Source of the DNA: Ophiura sarsii
Lineage: Eukaryota; Echinodermata; Ophiuroidea; Amphilepidida; Ophiuridae
DNA length: 64,000 nucleotides
NCBI GenBank assembly: GCA_035610835.1
Contig: CM069457.1
Span: 37,040,553 to 37,104,552, forward strand
Direction of reading: 5' to 3'
The notes below the pieces were generated by a model. That model searched no databases. It had not been told where the DNA came from and worked only from the letters and a program-made list of their open reading frames with translations. The translations under genes were made by a program, and so were the position numbers. Positions 34,366 to 44,754 of the stretch are shown here, in pieces. Positions within the stretch are counted from its first letter, which is position 1. Each line of letters starts with the position of its first letter.

Positions 34366-34890
34366 TAGTATTTTATTCACGGGTATGTTGTAACAAAGGA
34401 TCAAATCATTTGATTACTAGAAGGGAGCAACTTTGCTTGAAGGTTTTCAATTCACTCATGAAATCCGAGAAACTCAGTGGTTGGATTCCACCCGAGGTAG
34501 TGTACATAAGAGAAATCTGCGAGGTGCTAGTTAACAAACTGTCAACCCAAAAGTGCAATAAAACTCGTCACAAAAATAGCCCGATGGTATATATGACAGA
34601 TCTATGGAATAGCAAGCGTCTTGAGTAGTAGTGCATTCCAATCTCCAATATGTCATTAACCCTAAAATTCAATGCTTTATAATATCTCACCTGCAATATT
34701 GTTAATTTAGATTGCATTTCAATGGTTTTTAAATTGATGTGGTTACTTTGTACAAATAGTATGGTGCGTTTAATGTTTATTTTTTGTCTATCTGCTGTTT
34801 TGTGTATATTGTGTATATTGTTGATAATGATATTGTTGTTTTATTGAATACTGGCCGCAATTCATTTCATGCCTTTTTTAATAAACCTTT
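34366..34890 (+). mobile_element. LINE 3' end fragment (CR1/L2-like C-terminus)
   Basis: The open frame ending at 34,628 contains, from about residue 30, NHLITRREQLCLKVFNSLMK, then SEKLSGWIPPE, then KTRHKNSPMVYMTDLWN. This order (RRExLCxKxFxxxxK..., hydrophobic PPE, then a K/TRxxNSPIxxLTxLxN-like ending) is the usual extreme C-terminus of CR1/L2/Jockey-type LINE proteins after the reverse transcriptase. The first ~27 residues come from the host sequence. A 3' untranslated stretch follows, with TGTATATTGTTG repeats and ACTGGCCGCAATTC, ending TTTTTTAATAAA. Severely 5'-truncated and inactive. It splits the third copy of the surrounding triplication, which defines its limits. Confidence 0.6.
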
Positions 34891-35239
34891 CAGGAATGAA
34901 TGCATGTTTATTGGCCGTAGGACATTATGCAATGTACTCGTAAAACACTTTAGAGTTCCTTGCTGAACTCGCTCCCCTTAGTTCTCTCTATTTTGCTTCA
35001 GTATAGTGATGGAAGAGCGCTGAGGGCAATACATCAGTTGTCAAAGTTCATGGGCTATTTCTAGGAATTTTCAGGGGGACCCTATACATACATTGCGTAC
35101 ATCAGTTATCACAAAATATCGTGAGCCTTATCGTGAAAGAAAAATGTGAATCTAGTCGATTTTTAAACAAGGAAATCTAATGTTTGAAACACCCACATGT
35201 TGAAATATTGGAAAACTATCTTAGTTATATTGAATATAC

Positions 35240-35618
35240 GGAAAAAGTGTAATTTAGGTTCCAGATTCTGGACTGTACCAGCATCGGACGATGCTGGAAT
35301 ACCCAGTATCGGACGATACTGGTACAAAATTATTGTTCCAGTATCGGTCAATACTGGGACATATAACATGTACCAGTATCGGGCGATACTGAAACAAAAT
35401 TATGTACCAGCATCGTTCAATACTGGGATAAATTACACTGATAGCATGTGTATTAGTATCGCCTGATACTGGAACATTAAAAACGTTCCAGTATCGCTTG
35501 ATACTGGAACACAATTTGATGTTCCAGTATCGACCGATACTGGACATTAAAATCGTACCAGTATCGAGCGATACTGTCAACTTTTATGTACCAGTATTGT
35601 ACGATACTGGTATATGAA
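35240..35618 (+). mobile_element. Palindrome-array element C (ten units)
   Basis: Starts GGAAAAAGTGTAATTTAGGT-TCCAG, then ten units, each an imperfect palindrome CCAGTATCG-NN-CGATACTGG (first: CCAGCATCGGACGATGCTGG) separated by 10-22-bp AT-rich linkers, giving a period of ~33-37 bp (one longer). The right terminal block is missing. Its units 5-10 match element B in order and linker sequence, and units 7-10 match element A reversed. A complete ancestral element would therefore be block, ordered array, inverted block. Apparent ORFs with SSIGRYWN-type repeats are translations of the palindromes. Confidence 0.75.
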
Positions 35619-35708
35619 TAGCTAAAATTAATATCTTGTGGGCTGAAAGCTAAGAGGCGGAAGTTTGCTGTTCACTGTGCTAGAGCGGCAAGATAAATCC
35701 ACCTTAAT

Positions 35709-35775
35709 GGTTTTGCTATGGCAACCATATGGTCTTGTTATGGCAACCATGGTCTTGCTATGACAACCATGGTAC
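35709..35775 (+). repeat. Three tandem ~20-bp units resembling RFX X-boxes
   Basis: TTTTGCTATGGCAACCATAT, CTTGTTATGGCAACCATG and CTTGCTATGACAACCATG in direct tandem. The core TTGCTATGGCAAC is close to the known RFX-factor consensus GTTGCYATGGNAAC. Regulatory use is inference; it may simply be a minisatellite. Confidence 0.55.
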
Positions 35776-35862
35776 TACTGTATCGTGGATCGAATGGTTT
35801 TACGAGGTATCATTGATGGACGTCCGACCTTCTTAGTATCAAGCCATGTAGCTAAGGCCGAC

Positions 35863-36080
35863 CTGCAAAACTAGTACGAATGGCACACACGTATAAGTGA
35901 CTTAAACTTAATACTTAGGCCTATACGATAGTCGCCAAAGTAGTATTTTGCATCACCATAATGTACAAGCACCCATAAAGATTGAACCGAGACCAAAACA
36001 AAAAAATCTTTATTATTATGCAAATATCTGCATCGTTTCATTTTTTGTACACATGAAAATATTTCTTTGGCGACTATCGC
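35863..36080 (+). repeat. Dispersed repeat copy with partial hairpin
   Basis: CTGCAAAACTAGT-CG-ATGGC, CGTATAAGTGACTT, AGTCGCCAAAGTA and ATGCAAATAT-T also occur in this order at 47,924-48,065. In this copy CGATAGTCGCCAAAG (35,927) is mirrored by CTTTGGCGACTATCG (36,065). The Tc1-like element begins 11 bp later. Confidence 0.65.
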
Positions 36081-36090
36081 GTTACATGTA

Positions 36091-36668
36091 CAGTCCTCGA
36101 AATAAGTAACTGACCAGGTAATAAATATACTCTTAACTCCAAAACTGTAGCTTTTACGTAAAAATATTAAAATAAAGTTGTGAGAAAATCTCTTCTCTTC
36201 AATTTGAGACATCATTCATGAAGATCGGTTAATAATTAAGAATACTACATTGATAAGGATAGAACAAAGTGCAGTATACATTTTCACACTTTGGTTTTGA
36301 ACACGCAGGACCGTGTGACAGGTATGTGTATAGGCTGCATTGATCAATTAAAGTATCCCCAATTCTCATCTTACTATCAACATGATCAACCCGTGAGTTA
36401 TCGCTACCAGTTAATCAATAATCTGCTTGTTGCTAGTCAGAGGCTGCGCTGCGTGTCAACGAACAAAATGTTAAAATGAAAAACTGTCTTTGTTTTGTTT
36501 TTGGGCACATTACTGACTTAATATTCATTCAATCTTCACGTGTAATATCTCAAATTGAAGAAAAGCGATTTCCTTACATCGTTATAATTTAATATGGTTA
36601 CGTAAGAGCTATAGTTTTGAAGTTTAGAGCATATTAATTACCTGGTCAGTTACTTTTTTTGAGGACTG
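36091..36668. mobile_element. Tc1/mariner-like long-TIR element, copy 2
   Basis: 578 bp, inverted ends CAGTCCTCGAAATAAGTAAC and GTTACTTTTTTTGAGGACTG, TA on both sides (36,089-36,090 and 36,669-36,670). The ~145-bp arms carry the same landmarks as the copy at 9203 (AGTAACT--CAGGTAATA, GAGATATT/GAGACAT). The central ~200 bp differ greatly from copy 1, so the two may share ends but not cores. Confidence 0.8.
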
Positions 36669-36782
36669 TATAAGTCTGACGTAACAGTTAGTTGTACGTA
36701 TGAACCACAAGTACTAGATTTGCAGTAAATTAGTAACTTAAATTACGAGGACGGCTAAGCCGGTATATTCTGTTGAAGCTAT

Positions 36783-37196
36783 GAGCGTGTTTCTACTGGG
36801 GAAGATACCGTTAAGAATCGGTAAGTTTTCCCAGTAGAAACAGCCGGATACCGTTAAGAATCGGTATTTTGGGTAATTACAAAAACCCTTCACAAACCAG
36901 GTTTGGTACCGGTAAGAAACGGCAAGAAACCCAGTAGAAACAGAAAGCCGATTGATTTTACCATTATGTGACGTGAACCGTGTCACGCTGGAGTATACAC
37001 ATTGTGAGGCAATCTTTTTCAGGTGGGGCGGCATTGTTTGGTATTACAAAAGGTCAAATATCGTGGCCCATCGATTAGGATCGAAAAACTAAGGGGTAAC
37101 TGTTCGCGAGTAGAAACAGGGGATTAATAACTTATCGGTTAATCTTAGCGTTTAATTCTAGCGTTGACTTTGCAGTGCCCGAGTAGAAACAGGCTC
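36783..37196. mobile_element. Non-autonomous element, GAGCSTGTTTCTACT ends
   Basis: Ends GAGCGTGTTTCTACTGGGG and CCCGAGTAGAAACAGGCTC match at 17 of 19 positions. CAGTAGAAACAG recurs inside at 36,830 and 36,940, as do ACCGTTAAGAATCGGTA blocks. The flanks TAT and TAC could be a decayed 3-bp duplication as in PIF/Harbinger elements; uncertain. Confidence 0.6.
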
Positions 37197-37200
37197 TACT

Positions 37201-38460
37201 GTATGTTAAAAATCGGATTAAAATCTATCATAAGGAAACATAAGGCCACGTAGTCTCAAGTGCTGTCATGAAATAACTCCTCAGCAATAATTAATAACCC
37301 GCCACTCTCACTCCCAGAAACTATTATCGATCTGAAAAGATGCATTTGTTGTCCCGAGTGCTCGTGGGTTTGAGTTTAGGTGTAATAAAACACCGAGTGA
37401 AACAGTTGTATTGTTATGTAAATAGCGTCGGTAAATTCATGTAATAATGTCTGACGGATTTGAATCTCTAAAGACGCGTTTTTTTCTAAAAATAGTTTAA
37501 TATATCATAATATATATGAGAGACAATTTGTTGCCACAGTAGACTTCTACCATGTCTAGTACCCGTATTGAATAACGGGCTTTTCAAACCTGCGTGAAGT
37601 CATACAGGTGCGAGCGAGACGGACACGAACAATGAAGGTATTGAAGATCTAAGTAATATCCAATTTTCAGCACTTCACGAAGGATGGACAACTCTAATCA
37701 ATCGCATGAGCAGCAGCTAACAAGTCCAAAGTCGTCACACCGTCATGGCGGACGGTAGTTGATATTTAAAATGGGTCTTTTGTAAAAAAACACACTATAA
37801 GATATTTTTTTCTCCATTGCTTAATTTAGCACGCGGATAGTCTTATACCTGGAAGGAATTCCGAAATAGACAAGTGGTCTTTTAACGTTAAAAGCCATAC
37901 CTGGGCAGATGTTGACAGACGTAGCGATAGTAGTCAATTGACAGTTAAGTGGACTAAACATGCATTACTTAGCAATGATCAGATACATTACTAAAAAACG
38001 ATTGAAAGGACACTTTTTTAGATTCATCCCACAGCAGCCTCGAATCTCGATCATCTTCCCGCATCGCATAGCATTTCGGCCTGTAACCATTTTAAAAATG
38101 GAACCACCGTTCGACTTGCGACAGTTTGCGCTCATAGCCCTACGCACATAATACTGGAGTGATTAGAGATTGAACAGTACCCACAAGAAGGTGTCCTAAT
38201 AAACAATACCTAAAAGGTCAATTCGAGTCATTAGTCTGCTGATGAAAGGTGTAGAAACACCTGAAAAATTCCAGGTAATTTGTTCTGGTGTTGAAATCGA
38301 AAGTTAAACTTTAAGTTAAAATTAACAATTCGTATTGTTTAAAATGCTAATCGCTCTATTGTTTTAATTTTGAAAGAAGTATGGGATCAGCAACGAGTAA
38401 GAAACGTGATACTTCAATAACTCCTTAAAATATATCATTACCAACGACTTTTCTAAAACA
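37201..38460. other. No gene seen
   Basis: No supported feature. Overlapping 60-63-codon frames on both strands near 37,960-38,151 are unrecognisable and probably chance. Confidence 0.5.
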
Positions 38461-38462
38461 GT

Positions 38463-38577
38463 TAATCTAGTGTAGCATAGTGGCTACGCTCTAGGGCTAC
38501 TACGCAGGAATCCCGGGTTCAATTCCTCAACCAACCTATCCTATATCATTATATATTGCTGTTTTTCTTACATACGC
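38463..38577 (+). mobile_element. Degenerate tRNA-derived SINE-like sequence
   Basis: An A-box-like TAGCATAGTGG (38,473-38,483) and a B-box-like GGTTCAATTCC (38,516-38,526) have the spacing of a tRNA, inside GCAGGAATCCCGGGTTCAAT. The T stem no longer pairs well and no acceptor stem is found. It points towards the LINE, whose 3' target duplication begins at 38,578, so the two lie tail to tail. Confidence 0.5.
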
Positions 38578-38588
38578 GTTCCTGCAGC

Positions 38589-39748
38589 TGCTGCTGCTGT
38601 TTAGCCATAGTCCTTTAGAGAACCGTCGGCATTCTCTTGCTTGCTTTCACTCTTGCTGCTACCAGTCCGCCTTCTGTCCACTCTCTGATGTTGTCTGTCC
38701 AAGCAGTTTTTCTGCGTCCTGGTAGAGCCTTCCCTTCTACCTCTCCTTCAATAGTAGCTATAACTATGCTATCTGCACGTCGCTTCCAGTGACCATACTT
38801 TGCACGCTTCCTCTTCCTTAGTTGGGCTAGCAGTCCCTCTTCTTCTTTCACCCCTATTTGCTTGCGCACCCATGAGTTTGACTTCTTATCAGTCCAGCTG
38901 ATGTGTAGCACTCTGCGCCAGACCCACATTTCAAATGCTGTGATACAGCTCTTGTCTCTTTCTTTGAGGGTCCAACTTTCAGAGCCAGTGACCGGACCAG
39001 CTGCTTTTTGAGTTTCAAGCTTATTTGCTTAGCCTTCCATAATCTATTCAGTTGGCTAGTGATGCCTCTGGCAACTGTCAGTCTGACTCGTATTTCTGGT
39101 GCGGAGTCTCCATCTATCGCGACCATTGAGCCAAGGCCGTATTTGAAACGATCCACCTGCTGAACTTCATCTCAGTCTAGGAATATAGGCTGCTTGTTAC
39201 CCAGTATCATGACATGAGTCTTGGCTGGGTTTATACGCAGGCCGAATTGGAGACTGCATCTCTCTAGTTCTTGGGCTTGCTTTTCTAGTTCCTGTTTAGT
39301 ACGTCCTAGAAGTGTAGTGTCATCAGCAAAACGAAGATTCCATATTGCCCTTCCACCAATGATGCAGCCAGGTCTGTCTTCCAGCCTGTCCTCTACTTGT
39401 CGCATGATGGTTTCACCACAGTCATTTAAGAGTAGGGGTGATACAATGCAACCCTGACGGACTCCTTGCTCAAAGGGGAACTGATCTGTGTGGCCTTCTG
39501 CTAAGCGTATAACTCCACAAGCTTTTGTATACATTACAGCTTCTCTAGCAGCCAGACTAGGTGTTCTGGTGTGCCAAATTCAATTAGTGATTTCCATAAG
39601 GCGGTGTGATTAACTGTATCAAATGCTTTAGAGTAGTCCACAAACATCATCCACAGCTCTTGGTCTTGTCGCTTGATTGTTTTCTCTATGATGTTGCGTA
39701 GAGTGAGGATGGCATCAGTTGTTCCCTTTCCTGAAACGAAACCAAACT
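38589..39748 (-). mobile_element. 5'-truncated LINE with reverse transcriptase and target duplication
   Basis: On the minus strand the frames, in order, give FGFVSGKGTTDAI, then FVDYSKAFDTVNH (reverse-transcriptase block with a catalytic Asp), a stop after about 70 codons, then GVRQGCIVSPLL and LRFADDTTLLG (the F/YADD catalytic box), then GLRINPAKTHVMI. A further frameshifted part reads YGLGSMVAIDGDSAPEIRVR, KAKQISLKLKKQLVRS and RRKTAWTDNIREWTEG to a stop near 38,615. This order is that of LINE proteins similar to those annotated as endonuclease-reverse transcriptase (RTE/CR1-like; clade unsure). Endonuclease and N-terminal parts are missing. Stops and shifts show it is dead. The tail is a short (CAG)n. 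Identical GTTCCTGCAGC at 38,578-38,588 and 39,749-39,759 is the 11-bp target duplication. Confidence 0.85.
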
Positions 39749-39759
39749 GTTCCTGCAGC

Positions 39760-40008
39760 GTTCATAGTTTACATCGCCGGATCTGAACAAAAGAAAAACC
39801 CCCATCTATTATATATTTTGTAGAATTATGGGATAAACGCTTAAGGCTGCTGTGGATTCATCCAAAGAAATAGGCAGAGCATTATCTACATTTGTACTCC
39901 GTGACGTCAATTTGTTCATGGAATTAAGCTGTGCGCTGTATACCAGTTGTGGATAAGCTTAAGCTTATTCCGTTTGGTGGCGTGAATGTGGACATTGCCA
40001 CGACACGA
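39760..40008. other. No feature seen
   Basis: Short gap between LINE and hAT-like element; only a TAAGCTTAAGCTTA palindrome near 39,955. Confidence 0.45.
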
Positions 40009-40016
40009 TGTCAACT

Positions 40017-40360
40017 CAGTGGCGTGCGCCAGGGAGGGGGGGGGGGGGGGGGGCAGGGGGGGGGGGCCTAGGGTTGTTTTTTTTGTGTGGGGAGGGGATG
40101 TAATCCAAATAGACAAATAGTCGGCAATTTTTTTTTTACTGTGCTAAATTTTGTTACCGTGCGAATTTTTTTGAACCTCCCGCCCCCACACTTACGTGAA
40201 ATTCACGAGGTGTCTGCAAAAAAATTGGGGCTACCTTTGACTATTTTTGTTGGTACATCGGGGGAATTGAGAAGAATCTGAGTCGGGGGAATTTCATTTA
40301 TGGCCACGTGCCCCCCCCCCCCCCCCCCCCCCTAGTCACAATATCCTGCGCACGCCACTG
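40017..40360. mobile_element. hAT-like non-autonomous element with perfect 8-bp duplication
   Basis: 344 bp with ends CAGTGGCGTGCGCCAGG and CCTGCGCACGCCACTG, flanked by identical TGTCAACT (40,009-40,016 and 40,361-40,368). The interior has a G homopolymer region (40,036-40,070) and a C homopolymer (about 40,311-40,332), and the block CTTACGTGAAATTCACGAGG shared in inverse with the 29,226 element. Both are probably one family. Confidence 0.85.
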
Positions 40361-40368
40361 TGTCAACT

Positions 40369-42889
40369 TATTCAACGGACATTTTAGGGATGATCATCAT
40401 CTATCGTGATGAAAGTGGGGTTTTCTTAAGAGGATAATGGTTTCGACGGCATTACTAAAAGCACTTAAAATTCCAAATGCAAACATCCGTAAATAACAAC
40501 CGACAAGGCACGAGATTAAAAAAAGTCTTTTAAAAAGTGGTATTAAAACAAGCCTGTTAAGATTGCATCTGAAAAGTATTACTTATGTATTGCAATGTCG
40601 TATTTGGAGCCCCAAAACAGATACGCGCATCTGTGAAATCTATAGTAGTTGCAAGATGTGACAACTTATTTCGTCACAGGGCAACAAACACAATATTTTG
40701 ATAACTTTTGCATAATATCATATTAAGTCTGCGACTGAGCAACATAAAGATTCACCCCTCACGAATACATTTTCTCACCTAACTATTTGTGCCCTTATGA
40801 TTAAGATATTTCTTATAGATATCTAATTCCAAGATTTTAATTCACTTGATTAACTAGAAAAGAGTTATATTTTACTTGATCAATAGTTTCAACAAGAGAC
40901 ACACACAGAAGGCATTATATATTGTATAGACCCATTTCAAATTGAGATCGGAAAACTTCGGAAAACAAAGTCACGTGGAATAGGTGCGCACGCTGCGTAA
41001 TCGAGCGGTCGATCGCATTCATATCATTGGTTGTCCGTTTAGTGGCTTATGTTTACACCCATGAGAGGTAAAACTATCAACAATGGCGTTGATACCAGCA
41101 AGTTCAAGAATTATGGTAAAATGTAAAGGTATTACCCCAAAATCTCTTTATCTCACCGTTTTTGTTACTGAATCATCGCAAAATTAAACTTAATGAGAAA
41201 GAATACCTATCACCAGCACCAGCGCAATCCACACACAGGTTATTAAATACCTTGATGGGTATGAACACGTTTCTGTTTTTCTGTGCATGACTCGAGTCAT
41301 GCAACTGGGTGCCAAGACACACGACTACTCGGAAAGTATTCGGAACCAATTGAATATTTTCGGAAAACTTCAATTTGAAAGGGGCTATAATTATATTCAG
41401 GTCCAATCTCTATACTTTTGAAAATGTTCATAAAAATGTCACACAATATTTACTGATTTGATGTGGTTGTGTAAAGCATTTGACGCTAGAACGAGGTTAC
41501 TCGAGTCAAGTCAACGTTTTTGACGGGGGAGATTAGCGACCCCGTCATTTGAAACGACGTTTCTAAGTCGTAACCTTTTCACAAACCCCTAAAATTCGCG
41601 GCATTTGCTAATATTAATAACTTGCATTAATCATCTTCTGAAGCGATTTTGTTGTAAAATGTAATTGATATTGTTATAATATGAAGGTAAGAGGACACAG
41701 TAAGTTATTTCAGCTATTTGGATGCCATTTAGTAATATACTAAGCTATTTGGATGCTATTTTGTATTATATTATATGATTTAGTAATATACTGAGTCACT
41801 GAGTCCACGGCCTCTTTGTTCCGTGTTGCCTTGGTCTCGCAATTAGCCCAATGATTATGGCGAACCCTAGGCTACATCCCCCAGTCATCAATATTACCGT
41901 ACGGACGCTAAAGCTGTACAAATCAATATGATTAGCCCAATGATATGGCAACAACCCCTCGACCTTTGCCATGCGACACGAAAACAAGACTAGAAGTGAC
42001 GTCATGATTATTACTTCTCCGAGATGCGCAGAACTCCGCCATTTTGTACACATTTTAAACCGACAGAAAAATTCTGCGCAAGTACGTGTAAACCAATGGG
42101 ATTTTTAACTCTGGACGAAAGTGAAAATGAACCGCCGATATTTCAAGATTTACCATACTTTGTTTTAGTTATTTGAAGATGACACTCAATCTTTAGGTTT
42201 GGCTTTGATGGTACGTGATCAGAGATCAAGTAGGGAATCTTTTGGCGTAGCACTTTTTGCTACATATTTGTGCATTAGTGTTCAAAAGTGTGTCGTATTT
42301 CGTGATGCTACATTGGTTAAATCGAACGCTGCGTGGTGGTATGCACTATGCAGGTTATTACGGGGCTTGGGCTCTACTGTGGGTTGGGTTTGGGAATTCA
42401 CGGAGAGTGAGACTTACGGGATACGGGTACCCATGACACGCACGTATAGAATGACCCGTGTCACGTATTAGAGAAAAAGCACGGGATAACTCAAGCCTAC
42501 TTTCAACAGTCTTCTATCTCCCCCGTCCAGTTTTTTTTAAATACCTTGTTTCTTCTATTTATGTGTCTTAAAACTTAGGAAGAGGGTCGGCTATTTTGTA
42601 GAAGCTAAATTTCAAAAATAGGATGTGGAAGTATCTCTTTAAGAAAGTTTGCCAGTGGTTAAATGAGTTTTTTAGTTAACCTTTCGCCAAGCCCCCCGAA
42701 CTAGCACTTAGCTAGGTTTACATCATTTGCGTAATCAATCATCGACCTTAAAATCAGCGTCAAGCGGATGTCGTACACGGCTACTACTATATGCTGGTTC
42801 CCTGCAACTATGGGCTCCACACAACTTATCCATAGATGCAGGTACGCGCCGATTTCCACTCGAAGCTGATTTGCTGGCTTAGTCATGCA
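40369..42889. other. No gene seen in 2.5 kb
   Basis: The longest quiet stretch of the mosaic. I see only a small AT-rich duplication (AGCTATTTGGATGC-ATTT near 41,710 and 41,745) and a weak inverted pair (TTTCAAATTGA/TCAATTTGAAA at ~40,936 and ~41,370). No exon-like frame could be recognised. Confidence 0.5.
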
Positions 42890-44288
42890 TCTTACTATAA
42901 ATCTGGAAACGGTGTGTGTTTGTTTGTTTATTTGTGTGTTTGTTTGTTATCCTTATTTCTCCGTTAGTTGTGATCAAAGTGGCGCCTAATTTGCATGAAA
43001 TATCGAGGAAATAACGGGAAGTGTGTTAAAGTTTATTCCACTGAAATTGGTTAACAATTCGCTCCAAAAACAGAAAAAAACCTCTCAGATTTGGCTCATA
43101 AATGCCACTAGAATTGAACGACATTGTGCGTTTCGCGTACTACCGCGTAATCATACCGTGGTAACGCGTCGCGTGTATGATTGCGCAAGGGCTCACTGCC
43201 GCGGCACACGCACTCCCTACACATGGCGCAGAAGCCATACGGGAAATGGTTAGGGAACAGTTCCATTTGTACGCGATAAATTTATCGCGACTGTATCGGG
43301 GCCTGATATGTTTTGGACCCGATGTTTTTCAAATTGATACGCGATAAAATAGTCATCAGGCCCCGATAAAATAGACATCGGGGCCCGATACGAGGCCTCT
43401 GCCATACCCTGGGGTATGTTTAGCAAATAGAGCGGGACATTGTTTAGCAAATACACGAGGATAATACAATTTACGTTAAACATCCATAATCAATAACATT
43501 ATCTCTAAAAACATGAAATGCTGAATTTGTACCTTACAACTAGAATAAATAACCCGAAGCTCTATTTACATACCGACCACTTATCTTTCGTTATATTTAA
43601 ACAAGCGGTAATACGCTACTCGATAAATAATCCTTTGCTACTCGCAACTGTACGCGCTAAAAATCTCATCGGGGCCTGATAAAAAACTCATCGGGGCCCG
43701 GAACATTCTCGCAATTTTTATCGCGTACAAATGGAACTGCTCCCTTATAGGCCTGTTTGTAGGGTATTTGGTGTCATGTTGGGAGGGGGTGTAAAACCAC
43801 GGGAAATGGTTTAGGATAGGCCTAGGGGTATAATGGTACAAGTAGCGTTTTGCGGGCGTTAATGAAGCAACCTGATTTCTTTACTTTAAGTTGGCATGCC
43901 AAACAATCTAAGGGACCGAGGGTTAATGAAGTAGCCACGGGAAATGGTTAAGGGAGGGTTGTGATGGTTTGGGTGGGTGGGTGTAGGGGAGGGGGGGGGG
44001 GGGGGGGGGGTAAAACCACGGGAAATGTGTTAGGAGGGTTATGATTATAAATCCAGCTGGTTGGTGTAGTTGTAGTGGGGGCGGTCGTATGAGGTTTATC
44101 ATAACCTGATTTGGGGGGGGGGGGGGGGGGGTTAGGGGGTTTATAATGCCTTTAGGAGGGATATGGTTATAAAACAGCCTGGGTTTTTTTTGGGGGGTGG
44201 GGGGTTATAGGGTGTTTATGTGGTTTCAAAGGAATGTGGCATAACCATCTAGCGGGGACCCGAGCGTAGCACGAGGGTACGCCGCTAG
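42890..44288 (+). mobile_element. Helitron-like non-autonomous element
   Basis: Starts 5'-TC after an A (TCTTACTATAAATCTGG, then (TGTT)n-like GTTTGTTTGTT) and ends CTAG before a T. A terminal hairpin lies at 44,249-44,288 (CTAGCGGGG...CCGCTAG, inside it ACCCGAGCG and CACGAGGGT). The A^TC...CTRR^T boundaries, the 3' hairpin and the lack of inverted termini or target duplication are Helitron features. The interior has a degenerate tandem repeat (CCACGGGAAATGGTT at ~43,236, 43,797, 43,937 and 44,018) and several G homopolymers. No Rep/helicase. A Harbinger-like element is nested at 43,253. Confidence 0.7.
43253..43744. mobile_element. PIF/Harbinger-like miniature element nested in Helitron-like element
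   Basis: 492 bp. Inverted ends GGGAACAGTTCCATTTGTAC and GTACAAATGGAACTGCTCCC continue with GCGATAAA/TTTATCGC. It is flanked by TTA on both sides (43,250-43,252 and 43,745-43,747), the 3-bp TWA duplication of PIF/Harbinger. The interior repeats ATCGGGGCC-GAT motifs in both orientations (43,285-43,395 and 43,668-43,700). It lies right after a GGGAAATGGTTA unit of the host array. Confidence 0.8.
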
Positions 44289-44754
44289 TATTCATGATTG
44301 ACAAAAAAAAATCCACAAATAAATTCGATCAAGCCAGCGTCACGCTACGCTTAGAATGATAACAAATTGCTGATTGGCACAAACTACACGTGTATCTGCG
44401 CTAACCACAGCGCCGGACTTCACACGCACATGCACGCATGTCATAGCGCGTTCCCCAACGCGCCGTAGCTATGGCAGCGCGACAATGCATTCAGCGTTCG
44501 ATGCGGTATCTCAGCTACAGTGTGTTGATCGATATTTACCTTATGCCATAACAGAGCGACAACGCAATGTGTTGAACTTACTGTTACGGCCGGCAATTGC
44601 TTTGCCTGTACCTGCACCTATGGATAAGTTGGGCCGGGGATCTAGGGTGCAGGGAACCAGCATTGGCTACTACTAACTATTCGTCATTGTCTGTCCATGA
44701 AGCTAGAAAAGTCTGTCGGAATTTCTAACGATGAATCGATCACGATATCCCGTG
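44289..44754. other. No gene seen
   Basis: A 100-codon plus-strand frame (44,374-44,676) is locally GC-richer, but nothing in it is recognisable. Confidence 0.4.

Larger units (their letters stand above)
33190..35160. repeat. Three diverged tandem copies of a ~0.4-kb segment
   Basis: Landmarks GTGTCAGTGTCAAAGAAGTA, CTAGACAT-A-G and TTTATTA-GTTCCACTTCTA occur at ~33,205, ~33,823 and ~34,268, followed by CAGTATAGTG-TGG-AGAG and ACATCAGTTGT. Copy 1 is followed by a 220-bp dispersed repeat (33,556-33,776, also at 12,965-13,176). Copy 3 is interrupted by a LINE 3' end. The duplication therefore predates both insertions. Confidence 0.7.

Noticed and set aside
35240..35618. CRISPR-like appearance of the palindromic array (repeat plus spacer spacing)
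   Set aside because: The genome context is animal, the repeats are imperfect and differ between units, the linkers are conserved between loci and not unique, and there are no cas genes or leader. It is a mobile-element core.
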